From contig NZ_JACVAJ010000002.1 in the NCBI RefSeq assembly GCF_014851815.1, forward strand, positions 1,364,001 through 1,428,000: DNA of 64,000 nucleotides, written 5' to 3'. A program made the position numbers and the translations under genes. This DNA is from Pseudoxanthomonas sp. PXM01 (lineage in GTDB: Bacteria; Pseudomonadota; Gammaproteobacteria; Xanthomonadales; Xanthomonadaceae). This document shows, piece by piece, positions 8,071 through 16,574 of the stretch. The notes under the pieces are model-generated. The model ran no database searches. It worked only from the letters and a program-made list of their open reading frames with translations, and was not told the origin of the DNA. Position 1 is the stretch's first letter. Every line of letters begins with the position of its first letter.

Positions 8071-11000
8071 TCAAGGCGAAACGAACGTCCTCAGATCGAA
8101 ATCGGCGATGCGGGGAATCACGGCATCCGCGTGGCGCAGTACGCGCGCATCGCCGATGCCGATGGCCGCCATGCCGGCGGCATGGATGGCTTCGATGCCG
8201 GCGGCTGCATCTTCCACGCCGATGCAGCGGTGCGGCGGCACGCCCAGTGCGGCGGCGACATCCAAGAAGATCGCCGGATCAGGCTTGGCGCGGACGATGC
8301 GGCCGGCGTCGGCGATGTAGTCGAAGCAGTCGGCGATGCCCAGCTTGTCGAGCAATGCCGGCGCGTTGCGGCTGGCCGAGGCGAGCCCCAGCTTCAGGCC
8401 GGCTGCGCGGGCGGCGTCGAGCACCTCGCGCACGCCGTCGAACAGGTCCTGCGGACCGACGCTGGCGATTTCCTGCACGTAGTAGCCGTTCTTGGTATCG
8501 GCCAGCGCGCGCTTCTCGTCGGCGGAATACGTACGCGATGCACGCTCGAGGATGATCTCCAGCGACGCCATGCGGTCCACGCCCTTCAACCGCTCGTTGA
8601 CCTGCAGGTCGAACGGCACGCCGATCTCGTCGGCCAGCCGCTTCCACGCGCGGTAATGCGTGTGCGCGGTATCGGTCAGCACGCCGTCCAAGTCGAAGAC
8701 CAGCGCATCGCAGGCCCGCGGGAACGTCGCCTTCGGCGGCGCGGGTACGGCCAGCGGCAGCACGGTTTCGCGCTCGCGCGTCAGCATCACGTCGCTGCCG
8801 CCGTGACGGAAGGTAAGCACGTCGCCCTCGTCCAGCCGGTAGCGCACGCCTCGCGCCTCTACGTCCACCCGCAGCGCGCAGCCGCGCCAGCGCAGGTTGA
8901 AACCGTAACCGGTCCATGCGGCCGGCAGCGTGGGCGCGAAGTGCAGCCGACCCGCCGCCACGCGCAGGCCACCAAAGCCTTGCACCAGACCCAGCCAGCT
9001 ACCTGCCATTGCGGCCATGTGCACGCCGTGGTCGGTGTTGCCATGCAGATCATCGAGGTCCACGCGCAGGCTGGCGTCGAAGTAGCGCCATGCCTTTTCG
9101 TCCTGGCCCACTTCGCTGGCGAGAATCCCGAACACCGGCGCCGACAGCGTGGAATCGTGCGTCGTCACCGCTTCGTAGTAGTCGAAGTCGCGTCGCTTGG
9201 TACCCGCGTCGATGCCGTCGCCGGCCAGCACCAGCGCCATCGCCACGTCGGCCTGCTTGCAGACCTGATGCCGGTACAGCGTGAGCGGGTGGTAGTCGAG
9301 CAGCAGCGGACGGTGCGGCCCTTCGCGTTTGGCGAACGGCCAGCGCGGCTTCCCCAGGAAATCGTCGTCCTGCGGATGGATGCCCAGCACCGCGTCGACC
9401 GGCAGGTACATGGCGTCGGCGGCGCGCTGCCATAGCGCGACTTCGTCCGCGTCCAGCCCGATGCGCGACGCCAGCGCGTCCAGCGCCTGCGGCCGCTCGG
9501 CGGACAGCCTCGACCACGCGTCCACGGCGCGCTGCAGATGCCGCTGCGCCATGCGGTTGGTGTACCAGTTGTTGTTGACCAGGGTGGTGTATTCGTCCGG
9601 CCCGGTGACTTCATGGATGCAGAACGCACCGCCGAGCCGCGGATTGAAATGCCCGGCCTGCGGCCAGATGCGCGCGGTCTCGAAAAGAATCTCGGCGCCA
9701 GCCTCGCTGAGGAAGTCGAGATCATCGCTGGCGTCGAGATAAAGCCCGATCCCGTACGCGATGGCGGCGTTGATGTGGTACGCCGCCGAGCCGCTGGGAT
9801 AGTGCGCGGAACACTCGCGACCGGCGATGGTGCGCCACGGATACAGCGCACCACGCGGATGGTTCATCGCACGCGCAGTGTCGCGCGCGCCGTCCAGCGT
9901 GCGGTAGCGGTACATCAGCATCGCGCGGGCCACGTCCGGCGCGGTGAACGCCATCACCGGCAGCACAAACGCCTCGGTATCCCAGAAGCAGTGGCCTTCG
10001 TAGCCTTCGCCGGTGATGCCCTTGGCGGCGGTGCCGGTGATGCCGTCGCGACCCGCAGACTGCAGCAGGTGGAACAGGTTGAAGCGCAGCGCGAGTTCCG
10101 CCGCGGGATCGCCGTCCACCGATAGGCCGGCACGTTGCCAGAAGGCCTGCATCGTCTCGGCCTGGGCCGCGGCGATGGCTTCGAAACCAGCCGATGTTGC
10201 GCGCGTCAGGACCACATCCACGCCATCGGCGGCGGTGCCGTTGCCATCGTCGTACGCAACGAATTTCTCGATCACCACCGACGCGCCCGGTTGCAGCGTG
10301 GCGACGAAGCGCTGCTCGACGCGGCCTGCTCCGGTTGCCGCACCTTCGAAGACGAGGCCGTCGGACAGAGAATGATGCTGCGCGCAGACCAGCGTCATGG
10401 CGCTGTGGTGCGTGCGCTGCGCGAGCCGCGCGCCGTCGGCATCGGCGTGTTCGTCCGACGCCAGCAGGTCCTGGCCACCGTGCACGCCGATACGCGGATC
10501 GTCGCCCTGCTCAACCGCTTGGCGCCCGGTCTCGATGGACGAAGCCAGCGTCAGCGGACCTGCGTAGTCGATGGAGGCCACTTCGAAACGGATCGCCAGC
10601 AGTGCGCGTTCCGCCAAGGGCACCACGCGCTGCGCGGTGATCTCCAGCGTGTGGCCTTGCGGCGTCTTCAGGCGCAGGCGGCGATGCAGGGCGCCGGCCT
10701 CGAGATCCAGCGTGCGCTCGAAGTCGAGCCATTCGGCTTCGGACAGGCGAAGCGGCCGGTCGCCGAGCTGCAGCCGGATGTGCTTGCCCTCGGCCACCGG
10801 CACGCGGGTGTCGGTGCTGCGGGTGAACCCCGGGAAGCGCTCGTGGTAATGGATCGGGTTCCGTTCGTACACGCTCGACAGGAACGTGCCGTCGCTGGCG
10901 CTGTCGCCCTCCTCCAGCGCACCGCGCACGCCCAGGGTGCCGTTCGCCAGCGCGAACAGGGTCTCGTCATGCGCGGCGCGTGCCGCGTCGAAGCCCCGCT

Positions 11001-11085
11001 GCGTGAGCCGCCACGGGTCCATCGGACCCTGACGCTCCTGCGCAGCCATTGCTCCTGCCTTTTCCGAACGATCTTCCACCGACAT
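8071..11085 (-). CDS. GH65 glycoside phosphorylase fused to beta-phosphoglucomutase
   Basis: A 1004-residue two-enzyme fusion. The first ~750 residues are glycoside hydrolase family 65 (ETLFALANGTLGVRG near the N-terminus; the catalytic general-acid Glu in the GPDEY motif at about residue 498). GH65 members mostly phosphorolyse alpha-glucosides such as maltose, trehalose or kojibiose to beta-glucose-1-phosphate and glucose. The C-terminal ~220 residues are a HAD beta-phosphoglucomutase with the nucleophile pair in VFDLDGVLTDT (Asp798, Asp800), which would convert that product to glucose-6-phosphate. Which disaccharide is used cannot be told. The start is uncertain: in-frame ATGs also exist at 11049 and 11022, and homologous sequence begins near the latter. 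Confidence 0.93.
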   Translation of the reverse strand: MSVEDRSEKAGAMAAQERQGPMDPWRLTQRGFDAARAAHDETLFALANGTLGVRGALEEGDSASDGTFLSSVYERNPIHYHERFPGFTRSTDTRVPVAEGKHIRLQLGDRPLRLSEAEWLDFERTLDLEAGALHRRLRLKTPQGHTLEITAQRVVPLAERALLAIRFEVASIDYAGPLTLASSIETGRQAVEQGDDPRIGVHGGQDLLASDEHADADGARLAQRTHHSAMTLVCAQHHSLSDGLVFEGAATGAGRVEQRFVATLQPGASVVIEKFVAYDDGNGTAADGVDVVLTRATSAGFEAIAAAQAETMQAFWQRAGLSVDGDPAAELALRFNLFHLLQSAGRDGITGTAAKGITGEGYEGHCFWDTEAFVLPVMAFTAPDVARAMLMYRYRTLDGARDTARAMNHPRGALYPWRTIAGRECSAHYPSGSAAYHINAAIAYGIGLYLDASDDLDFLSEAGAEILFETARIWPQAGHFNPRLGGAFCIHEVTGPDEYTTLVNNNWYTNRMAQRHLQRAVDAWSRLSAERPQALDALASRIGLDADEVALWQRAADAMYLPVDAVLGIHPQDDDFLGKPRWPFAKREGPHRPLLLDYHPLTLYRHQVCKQADVAMALVLAGDGIDAGTKRRDFDYYEAVTTHDSTLSAPVFGILASEVGQDEKAWRYFDASLRVDLDDLHGNTDHGVHMAAMAGSWLGLVQGFGGLRVAAGRLHFAPTLPAAWTGYGFNLRWRGCALRVDVEARGVRYRLDEGDVLTFRHGGSDVMLTRERETVLPLAVPAPPKATFPRACDALVFDLDGVLTDTAHTHYRAWKRLADEIGVPFDLQVNERLKGVDRMASLEIILERASRTYSADEKRALADTKNGYYVQEIASVGPQDLFDGVREVLDAARAAGLKLGLASASRNAPALLDKLGIADCFDYIADAGRIVRAKPDPAIFLDVAAALGVPPHRCIGVEDAAAGIEAIHAAGMAAIGIGDARVLRHADAVIPRIADFDLRTFVSP

Positions 11086-11148
11086 CCCCGTGCTGGCCCA
11101 ATCCTTCCCGGGCGGGCAGCCCGGGGCGGAGGCAAGCTAGAAGTCGTT

Positions 11149-11175
11149 GTTATCGATGTCAAGTTATCGATGTCA
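11149..11175 (-). promoter_or_regulatory. Promoter of the GH65 operon overlapped by a tandem 13-bp operator-like repeat
   Basis: Read on the minus strand, TGACATCGATAAC occurs twice exactly, with a 14-bp period; each copy has the CG-centred core ATCGAT typical of LacI-family operators. The promoter-distal copy junction supplies a perfect -35 TTGACA (11162-11157), and 17 bases on lies TAGCTT as a plausible -10. A repressor bound here would block the promoter. The LacI-family gene just upstream is the natural candidate. Operator assignment is inference. Confidence 0.65.
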
Positions 11176-11326
11176 GGTCACGCTCGGACTCAGCGAATGC
11201 ACGGTCGGACGCCTTTCCGTCCGCGCGGAAAGATCATGCTGTTCAATGACTTGCTTCGGAATCGCCGGCACGCGGTGGCCACGACTGTCCACCGGGTGGA
11301 CGCTGCGATGCAGCACCCTCCAGCGC

Positions 11327-12361
11327 TCAGGTCGCGCGGACCACCAGGTGGGTCGGCAGGGTCTCAGAGGCGGCCGCCTCGCCCTCGATCAGGGCCCGGA
11401 CCTTGCGTGCCAGCAGCACGCCCGCATCGATGAAGTTCTGGTGCACCGAGGTCAGCGGCGGTACGTAGGTGGCCCCCAGCGGGGTGTCGTCGTAGCCGAT
11501 CACCGAGACGTCTTCCGGCACGCGACGGCCGCGCTCGATCAGCGCACGGATCGCGCCGATGGCCAGCAGGTCGCTGGCGGCGAACAGGGCATCGACCTGC
11601 GGATGTGCTTCCAGCAGTGCGTGCACGGCTTCCGCACCGGCGCCGACGGTGAAGCTGCCGACGGTCGGCGTCAGCGGGGTGATGCCATGCCGCGCCAATG
11701 CGCCCGCGAAGCCTTCCAGCCGCTCGGCAAACTCGCCGTGCGCCGGATCACCGAGGAAGGCGGGACGCCGCCGGCCGAGCGCAATGAAACGCTCCGCCGC
11801 CAGGGCGCCACCGCGCTGGTTGTCGCTGCCCACCACAACCTGCGATTCGTGCCGGCTCACCGCGCCCCAGACCACCATCGGCCGCCCCCAGCGCTGCACG
11901 GCGTGCATGGCGTCCTCGTGCGCGCCCTGGCCGAGCAGGATGACGCCGTCGGCCGCCTGCACGTTCGGCAACGAGCCGCCCTGCAGCGACGTCAGCAGCA
12001 CGCTGTAGCCGGTGGAGGTGAGCTCCTGGGTGATGCCGCCCAGCAGGTCGAGCGGATACGGGCCGGACATCTGCCGCTCCACGGTCGGCTTCATTTCCAC
12101 CACCACCGCCACCGTCATGCTGCGGCGGAGCTTGAGGTTGCGTGCGCTCACGTTGAACGCATAGCCGTATTGCTGCGCCACCTGCCGCACCCGCTCTCGG
12201 GTCTCGGCATTGACCAGCGGACTGTCGCGCAGCGCGCGCGAGACGGTGATCGCGGAGACGCCGGCCACCTTCGCCAGGTCCGCCATCGTCAGATGGCTGC
12301 CGGGGACAGGCAGCTCCGTCTGGGCGCGTCCGGTGCGCGGCTTGCGTTTGGCAGGGGGCAT
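11327..12361 (-). CDS. LacI-family transcriptional repressor of the sugar locus
   Basis: A 344-residue regulator. The N-terminal helix-turn-helix (MADLAKVAGVSAITVSRALR) and hinge are followed by a periplasmic-binding-protein-like effector domain. A basic/Pro tail (MPPAKRKPRTG) precedes the DNA-binding helix, so the ATG at 12361 is preferred over a long Arg-rich upstream extension. It lies 241 bases upstream of the GH65 gene on the same strand but separated from it by a promoter region. The most likely target is the tandem repeat over the GH65 promoter and the most likely inducer is the transported sugar or a breakdown product; both are inference. Confidence 0.92.
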   Translation of the reverse strand: MPPAKRKPRTGRAQTELPVPGSHLTMADLAKVAGVSAITVSRALRDSPLVNAETRERVRQVAQQYGYAFNVSARNLKLRRSMTVAVVVEMKPTVERQMSGPYPLDLLGGITQELTSTGYSVLLTSLQGGSLPNVQAADGVILLGQGAHEDAMHAVQRWGRPMVVWGAVSRHESQVVVGSDNQRGGALAAERFIALGRRRPAFLGDPAHGEFAERLEGFAGALARHGITPLTPTVGSFTVGAGAEAVHALLEAHPQVDALFAASDLLAIGAIRALIERGRRVPEDVSVIGYDDTPLGATYVPPLTSVHQNFIDAGVLLARKVRALIEGEAAASETLPTHLVVRAT

Positions 12362-12366
12362 GCGGG

Positions 12367-12816
12367 TCACGTCCGTGCGCGGCTGGCTTCGTAGTGTGCA
12401 ATATGCGCGTCCACCGGCGTCGATGCGATCACGCTGCCGATCACGTCGGGCAGCAGGTCGTCCAGCGCCTTGAACCGCAGGCAGCTCTTGCCGATGTCCA
12501 GCCTTTTCCCGGCATCCGCGTAGGCGTTGCGCAATACCACGTCCTGCACGGAGTTCGCGTAGCACGTCGTCAGGTACAACGCGTAGTACTGCTTCTGCGC
12601 CGCAAGCGCGACGTACGACAGCGGCTGCTTGTTATAGGTGGTCGGGTAGCGCGTCAGCGGGATCTCCCAGCTGACCATGCCCCAGCTCATCGTTTCGACA
12701 TACCCCTCGGGCATGTGCCGGTTGACCAGGTCGCGAACGGCCGACACGACCGCGCGCCGGTCGTCCGGCAGCTCCGCCAGGTACTCGTCGACCGTCTTCG
12801 CCTTGCTGCTCGCCAT
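12367..12816 (-). CDS. DUF1801 domain protein
   Basis: A 149-residue soluble protein of the DUF1801 type (phage-histidine-like/YdhG fold), with TVDEYLAELPDDRR at the start, the MSWGMVSWEIP block and the conserved PLSYVALAAQKQYYALYL strand. The molecular role of this family is not established; related proteins are found across soil and plant bacteria. The ATG at 12816 is chosen over a GTG three codons upstream because a GGGGTGG Shine-Dalgarno fits it. It ends 6 bases before the lacI-type gene begins, so the two could be co-transcribed, although no functional link is apparent. Confidence 0.8.
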   Translation of the reverse strand: MASSKAKTVDEYLAELPDDRRAVVSAVRDLVNRHMPEGYVETMSWGMVSWEIPLTRYPTTYNKQPLSYVALAAQKQYYALYLTTCYANSVQDVVLRNAYADAGKRLDIGKSCLRFKALDDLLPDVIGSVIASTPVDAHIAHYEASRART

Positions 12817-13118
12817 GGTCACCACCCCGTGTTACGCGAACAGTAGCGCAGCCGCGTGGCCGCGTCATGCATTGCGATGCCCGCGCACGGGGTACACGCC
12901 GCTGAACGATTGCGGCCATCGCGCTCAGCGTCATGCAGACACCGTGAAATGCGCACCTGCTGACCCATCGATTCCGCTGCATTGTCGATCGGTTCACGTC
13001 GCGGCGTAGTGGGCATTCATGCGCGGCTGGTTACGGTGCGCTCGCCCTGACGGCCACGACGCATCACGCATCGCATCATCCGTCAGGGATATAAGAAAAC
13101 AGAACAGGAGATTCCTGC
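12817..13118. other. 302-base divergent intergenic region (DUF1801 / ompW)
   Basis: No reading frame is convincing here. On the plus strand a -10-like TATAAG lies at 13090-13095, followed by an AGGAG Shine-Dalgarno for ompW; no good -35 is seen at the right spacing. Minus-strand signals for the DUF1801 gene are not obvious. Confidence 0.5.
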
Positions 13119-13751
13119 ATGACGTCCATTCGAACCCTCACGATTGCCCTGGCTTCCCTCATCGCCGTTCCGGCCTTTGCGCAGGACGCGAGCGCGGATA
13201 CGGCATCCGATGCTTCCGGCAAGCGTTTCGCCGTCGTCGGCGGCGCCGCCATCCTCAAGCCCGATCGCGATCCGGCGCCTGGCCTGAAGATCGATGGCGA
13301 TGTCGCCCCCGTGATCAGCGCCAGCTGGTACGCCACCGACAACGTGGCGGTGGAACTGTGGGGTGCCGCCGACAAGTTCAACCACCGCGTCAAGGCCGAT
13401 GGTCCGGGCAAGATCGGCACCGTCGACCAGCAGCCGATCGCGCTGAGCGGCCAGTACCACTTCGGCACGCCCGACAGGGTGATGCGCCCGTTCGTGGGCC
13501 TGGGCTATTACGAATCCAACTTCAGCAACGAGAGCATCGGCGGTGATGGTGCCCACGTGGGTCTGGAGACCGCCAAGGGCGCCATGGCCACGGCAGGCAT
13601 GGACTTCAACATCAACCCGACGTGGTTTGCCCGTGCCGATGCGCGCTACATGAAGGGTGACGCCGGCGTGCGCGTCGGCGGCCAGGGCACTGGCGAAGAA
13701 CTGACGATCGACCCGTGGGTCGTGGGTGTGGGTATCGGCGCGCGCTTCTGA
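13119..13751 (+). CDS. ompW: OmpW-family outer-membrane beta-barrel protein
   Basis: A 210-residue small porin-like protein. A signal peptide (residues 1-21, ending AFAQ) is followed by an eight-stranded barrel pattern with the family blocks ISASWYATDNVAVELWG, GQYHFG, RPFVGLGYYESNF and a C-terminal aromatic VGVGIGARF. OmpW proteins form narrow hydrophobic channels and are often induced by redox or osmotic stress; no specific operator is visible here. An AGGAG Shine-Dalgarno sits at the right distance from the ATG and a GC-rich terminator follows 25 bases after the stop, so it is probably monocistronic. Confidence 0.9.
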   Translation: MTSIRTLTIALASLIAVPAFAQDASADTASDASGKRFAVVGGAAILKPDRDPAPGLKIDGDVAPVISASWYATDNVAVELWGAADKFNHRVKADGPGKIGTVDQQPIALSGQYHFGTPDRVMRPFVGLGYYESNFSNESIGGDGAHVGLETAKGAMATAGMDFNINPTWFARADARYMKGDAGVRVGGQGTGEELTIDPWVVGVGIGARF

Positions 13752-13775
13752 TCCATCGCGTCAGCGCGTCGATAC

Positions 13776-13808
13776 GGCGGCGGGCCTCCGGGTCCGCCGC
13801 CTCTTTGT
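13776..13808 (+). terminator. Rho-independent terminator after ompW
   Basis: GGCGGCGG (13776-13783) pairs with CCGCCGCC (13794-13801) around a 10-base loop, followed by TCTTTGT. The stem is strong and the T-run short. Confidence 0.75.
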
Positions 13809-13822
13809 CCGGTCGCAGGCGA

Positions 13823-14380
13823 TCAGCGCGCGCTGTAGCCGCGCAGCCGCCCAAGACGGGCGACGCGCCATTTCACGCACCACGCATAGACCAGGTAGTA
13901 GCCCAGCAACAGGCCACCCACCGCCAGCAGGCTGCCATGTCCGCTCAGCAGCGCATGCGTCGCCGGCACACGCTCCGACTGCCAGTACTGCACCATCTGC
14001 ACCGTCCCCCACACGATGCGGCCGGCGACGATGGCCACCAGCAGCAGCGCCAGCCAGGCATTGGGCTGGTAGAACACGCCCTGCGGCGCCACCTCCCAGC
14101 GCGTCAGCCACACGCCGAGCAGACCGAGCACGCTGCCCGCCAGCAGACCCGCACCCGCACCGACCAGGCTGTCCGGCCACCAGAACAGGCCGAACGCGCT
14201 GACCGCGACGAAGATCGCCACCGAGACCAGCAGACTCCAGGCGTTGAACGTCAGCAGCCAGGGCCGTGCCATGCGTCGTGCGCGGCCGTAGCGATACCGC
14301 TGCCACAACGAGAGCGGCAGCAGCAGTGCCCACAGGGCGAGCAACAGGAAGACGAACAGCAGGACAAGGACGATGGGCAT
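13823..14380 (-). CDS. Multi-pass membrane protein of unknown function
   Basis: A 185-residue integral membrane protein that I do not recognise with confidence; it has a resemblance to CcdC/DUF1453-type proteins. About five hydrophobic segments are visible (near residues 1-23, 47-67, 75-93, 107-127 and 147-168), separated by basic loops such as RYRYGRARRMAR and KWRVARLGR that mark cytoplasmic sides. It starts with MPIVLVLLFVFLLLALW. It is convergent with ompW and lies 24 bases from the EamA transporter gene on the same strand, which suggests possible co-transcription. Confidence 0.7.
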   Translation of the reverse strand: MPIVLVLLFVFLLLALWALLLPLSLWQRYRYGRARRMARPWLLTFNAWSLLVSVAIFVAVSAFGLFWWPDSLVGAGAGLLAGSVLGLLGVWLTRWEVAPQGVFYQPNAWLALLLVAIVAGRIVWGTVQMVQYWQSERVPATHALLSGHGSLLAVGGLLLGYYLVYAWCVKWRVARLGRLRGYSAR

Positions 14381-14404
14381 ACCTGCATCATGCCGTAACG
14401 CGCG

Positions 14405-15289
14405 TCAGGGATGCTCGGCTTCGACGTGGACCTTTTCGCGCCGCAACAGGTACAGGCCGCTCGCCACGATGATGCCGGCGCCGATCCAGGTGACGCCGTC
14501 CGGCAGTACCGACCACAACGCCACGTCCAGCAGCACGCCCCACAGCAACGCGGTGTACTCCAGCGGCGCGATCAGCGAGGCCTCGCCACGGCGGAAGGCT
14601 TCGGTCAGCGCCACCTGCGCCAGCGAACCGGAGATGCCGACGCCGGCGATGATCCAGACATGCGCGGCCTGCAACGACTTCCACGTCGGCAGCGCCAGCA
14701 GCCATGCCCCCAGCGACAGGAGCACGACGAACCAGAACACCATCGCCTGGGTACTGTCGCGCTGCGCCAGCATGCGCACGGTGACCGCGCCCATCGCATA
14801 GCAGACGGCGGCGATCAGGATCGCCAGGCCGCCGCCCGTCAGCATGCCTTCGCCGGTCGGCCGAAGGATCACCAGCACCCCGACCAGGCCGATGCCGATG
14901 GCGATCCAGCGCGCCGCACCCACCTTTTCCTTCAGCAGCGGCCCGGCCATCGCGGTGACCAGCAGCGGCGCGACGAAGGTGATCGCGTACGCCGTGGACA
15001 GCGGCATGGTGCGCAGGCCATAGACGAAGCCGGCCATCATGGCCACGCCCAGCGCGCCGCGGAACAGATGCAACGGCCAGTGCACCTGCAGCAGCGTGCG
15101 CGCCGGTACCGTCGCCAGCACCCACAGCGTCACCAGCGGCAGCGAGGACAGGCCGCGCAGGGCCGCCACCTGCAGCGGCGGATAGTGCGCGGACAGCAGC
15201 TTCAGGCCTGCATCCATCAGCGCGAACATGAGCACGGCAGCCAGCATCAGCAGGACGGCGGAGGCGAGCGAGGGACGGGCAGTGGGCAT
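14405..15289 (-). CDS. EamA-type DMT-superfamily transporter
   Basis: A 294-residue inner-membrane transporter with two EamA repeats and about ten helices. The first repeat includes FALMDAGLKLLSAHYPPLQ and the second includes VGISGSLAQVALTEAFRRGEAS. EamA exporters handle amino acids, nucleotides or drugs; the closest pattern is of the RhaT/YdcZ-like permease group, and substrate cannot be inferred. It lies just upstream of the multi-pass membrane protein on the same strand and is divergent from the DUF2306 gene with about 60 bases between starts. Confidence 0.88.
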   Translation of the reverse strand: MPTARPSLASAVLLMLAAVLMFALMDAGLKLLSAHYPPLQVAALRGLSSLPLVTLWVLATVPARTLLQVHWPLHLFRGALGVAMMAGFVYGLRTMPLSTAYAITFVAPLLVTAMAGPLLKEKVGAARWIAIGIGLVGVLVILRPTGEGMLTGGGLAILIAAVCYAMGAVTVRMLAQRDSTQAMVFWFVVLLSLGAWLLALPTWKSLQAAHVWIIAGVGISGSLAQVALTEAFRRGEASLIAPLEYTALLWGVLLDVALWSVLPDGVTWIGAGIIVASGLYLLRREKVHVEAEHP

Positions 15290-15350
15290 GCGCCATTATC
15301 GCCTCCGCCGGCGTGCGTTACGCTGCACGCACCCACCCTCAGGCAGGCCG

Positions 15351-16046
15351 ATGACCGGAATCGCTCCTCGCAGTGCGTCGCCGCGCGCGCGCCTCGCCGT
15401 CCGCCTGGCCTGGGCCGTGCTGTGGCTGCTGCTCGCGATCGCCAGTCTCGAGTTCCTGCTCGCCGCCTACGGCAAGTACCGGCATCTCGATTCGGACGCC
15501 TACGGCATGTTCATGACACGCCGAGGCTGGTTGTGGATGCATCTCGCCGGGGGCCTCACCACCGTGCTGCTTGGGCCGGTGCAGTTCCTGACCCAATGGC
15601 GCAGGCGCCATCCGCGCCTGCATCGCCTGACCGGCCGCGCCTACCTGGTTGGCATGCTGGTGGCCGCGGCCGGTGCCACAGGACTGATCGCCACCTCGCC
15701 GGCGCCGTTCGCGATCCGCCTGGCCTTCGCCGCTACCGCACTGGCCTGGCTCACCACCGGATTGACCGGCCTCATCGCGATCCGCCGTGGCGCGGTGGAC
15801 CGGCACCAGCGCTGGATGACGCGCAACTACGCGGTGACGCTGGCCCCGGTCATCTTCCGCCTGTCGCTGCCCGTCGCCATTGCGGGCGGCCTGGCGCCGT
15901 CGCCCACCCTGATCGCGACCCTGCTGTGGTGCAGCTGGATCGTCCCGCTGCTGATCTGCGAGAGCGTCCGTCGCCTCGCCCAGGTGGCGCGCTCCTCGCG
16001 CCGGCAGATCTCGCCAGACGGGATGCCGCTTCCCGACACACGGTAG
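15351..16046 (+). CDS. DUF2306 membrane protein
   Basis: A 231-residue protein with about six membrane segments. The arrangement of MHLAGGLTTVLLGPVQF, LHRLTGRAYLVGM and DRHQRWMTRNYAVTLAPVIFR matches DUF2306, in which conserved His residues sit at helix ends and resemble a haem-binding four-helix-bundle pattern. Function is not established. The ATG at 15351 follows the short Shine-Dalgarno-like AGG and gives the N-terminal basic stretch expected before the first helix. It is 30 bases upstream of the yajQ-type gene on the same strand. Confidence 0.8.
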   Translation: MTGIAPRSASPRARLAVRLAWAVLWLLLAIASLEFLLAAYGKYRHLDSDAYGMFMTRRGWLWMHLAGGLTTVLLGPVQFLTQWRRRHPRLHRLTGRAYLVGMLVAAAGATGLIATSPAPFAIRLAFAATALAWLTTGLTGLIAIRRGAVDRHQRWMTRNYAVTLAPVIFRLSLPVAIAGGLAPSPTLIATLLWCSWIVPLLICESVRRLAQVARSSRRQISPDGMPLPDTR

Positions 16047-16076
16047 AATTCCGCGCCCCGCTACAGGATCTCCCCC

Positions 16077-16559
16077 ATGCCCTCATTCGACGTCGTGTCC
16101 GAAGTCAACGTCCACGAACTGACCAACGCCGTGGACCAGGCCAACCGCGAACTGTCTACCCGCTTCGACTTCAAGGGCGTGGACGCCAAGTTCGTGCTGG
16201 AAGAGAAACTGATCACCCAGTCCGCGCCCAGCGATTTCCAGCTCAAGCAGATGACCGACATCCTGCGCGCGCGCCTGATCGCGCGGCAGATCGACGCCCG
16301 CTGCCTGGACTTCGGCGACGTGGAGACCAATCTCGCCGGCGCCCGCCAGAAGATCACCGTCCAGCAGGGCATCGAGCAGAAGCTGGCCAAGAAGATCGTC
16401 GGCACCATCAAGGACGCCAAGCTGAAGGTCGAAGCGCAGATCAACGGCGACAAGCTGCGCGTCACCGGCAAGAAGCGCGACGACCTGCAGGACGTCATCG
16501 CACTGCTGAAGAAGACCGAATTCGAGCTGCCGCTGCAGTTCGACAACTTCCGCGACTGA
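16077..16559 (+). CDS. yajQ: YajQ-family cyclic-di-GMP-binding protein
   Basis: A 160-residue protein that is full length for the YajQ family (starts MPSFDVVSEV, ends FELPLQFDNFRD). It has two ferredoxin-like halves: residues ~1-85 with STRFDFKGVDAKF and ~95-160 with QQGIEQKLAKKIVGTIKD. In Xanthomonas a member of this family binds c-di-GMP and acts with a transcription factor to control virulence genes, so a signalling role is likely here (established for the family, inferred for this gene). It probably shares a transcript with the DUF2306 gene upstream. Confidence 0.95.
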   Translation: MPSFDVVSEVNVHELTNAVDQANRELSTRFDFKGVDAKFVLEEKLITQSAPSDFQLKQMTDILRARLIARQIDARCLDFGDVETNLAGARQKITVQQGIEQKLAKKIVGTIKDAKLKVEAQINGDKLRVTGKKRDDLQDVIALLKKTEFELPLQFDNFRD

Positions 16560-16574
16560 CGGCAGGCCGTCGGC

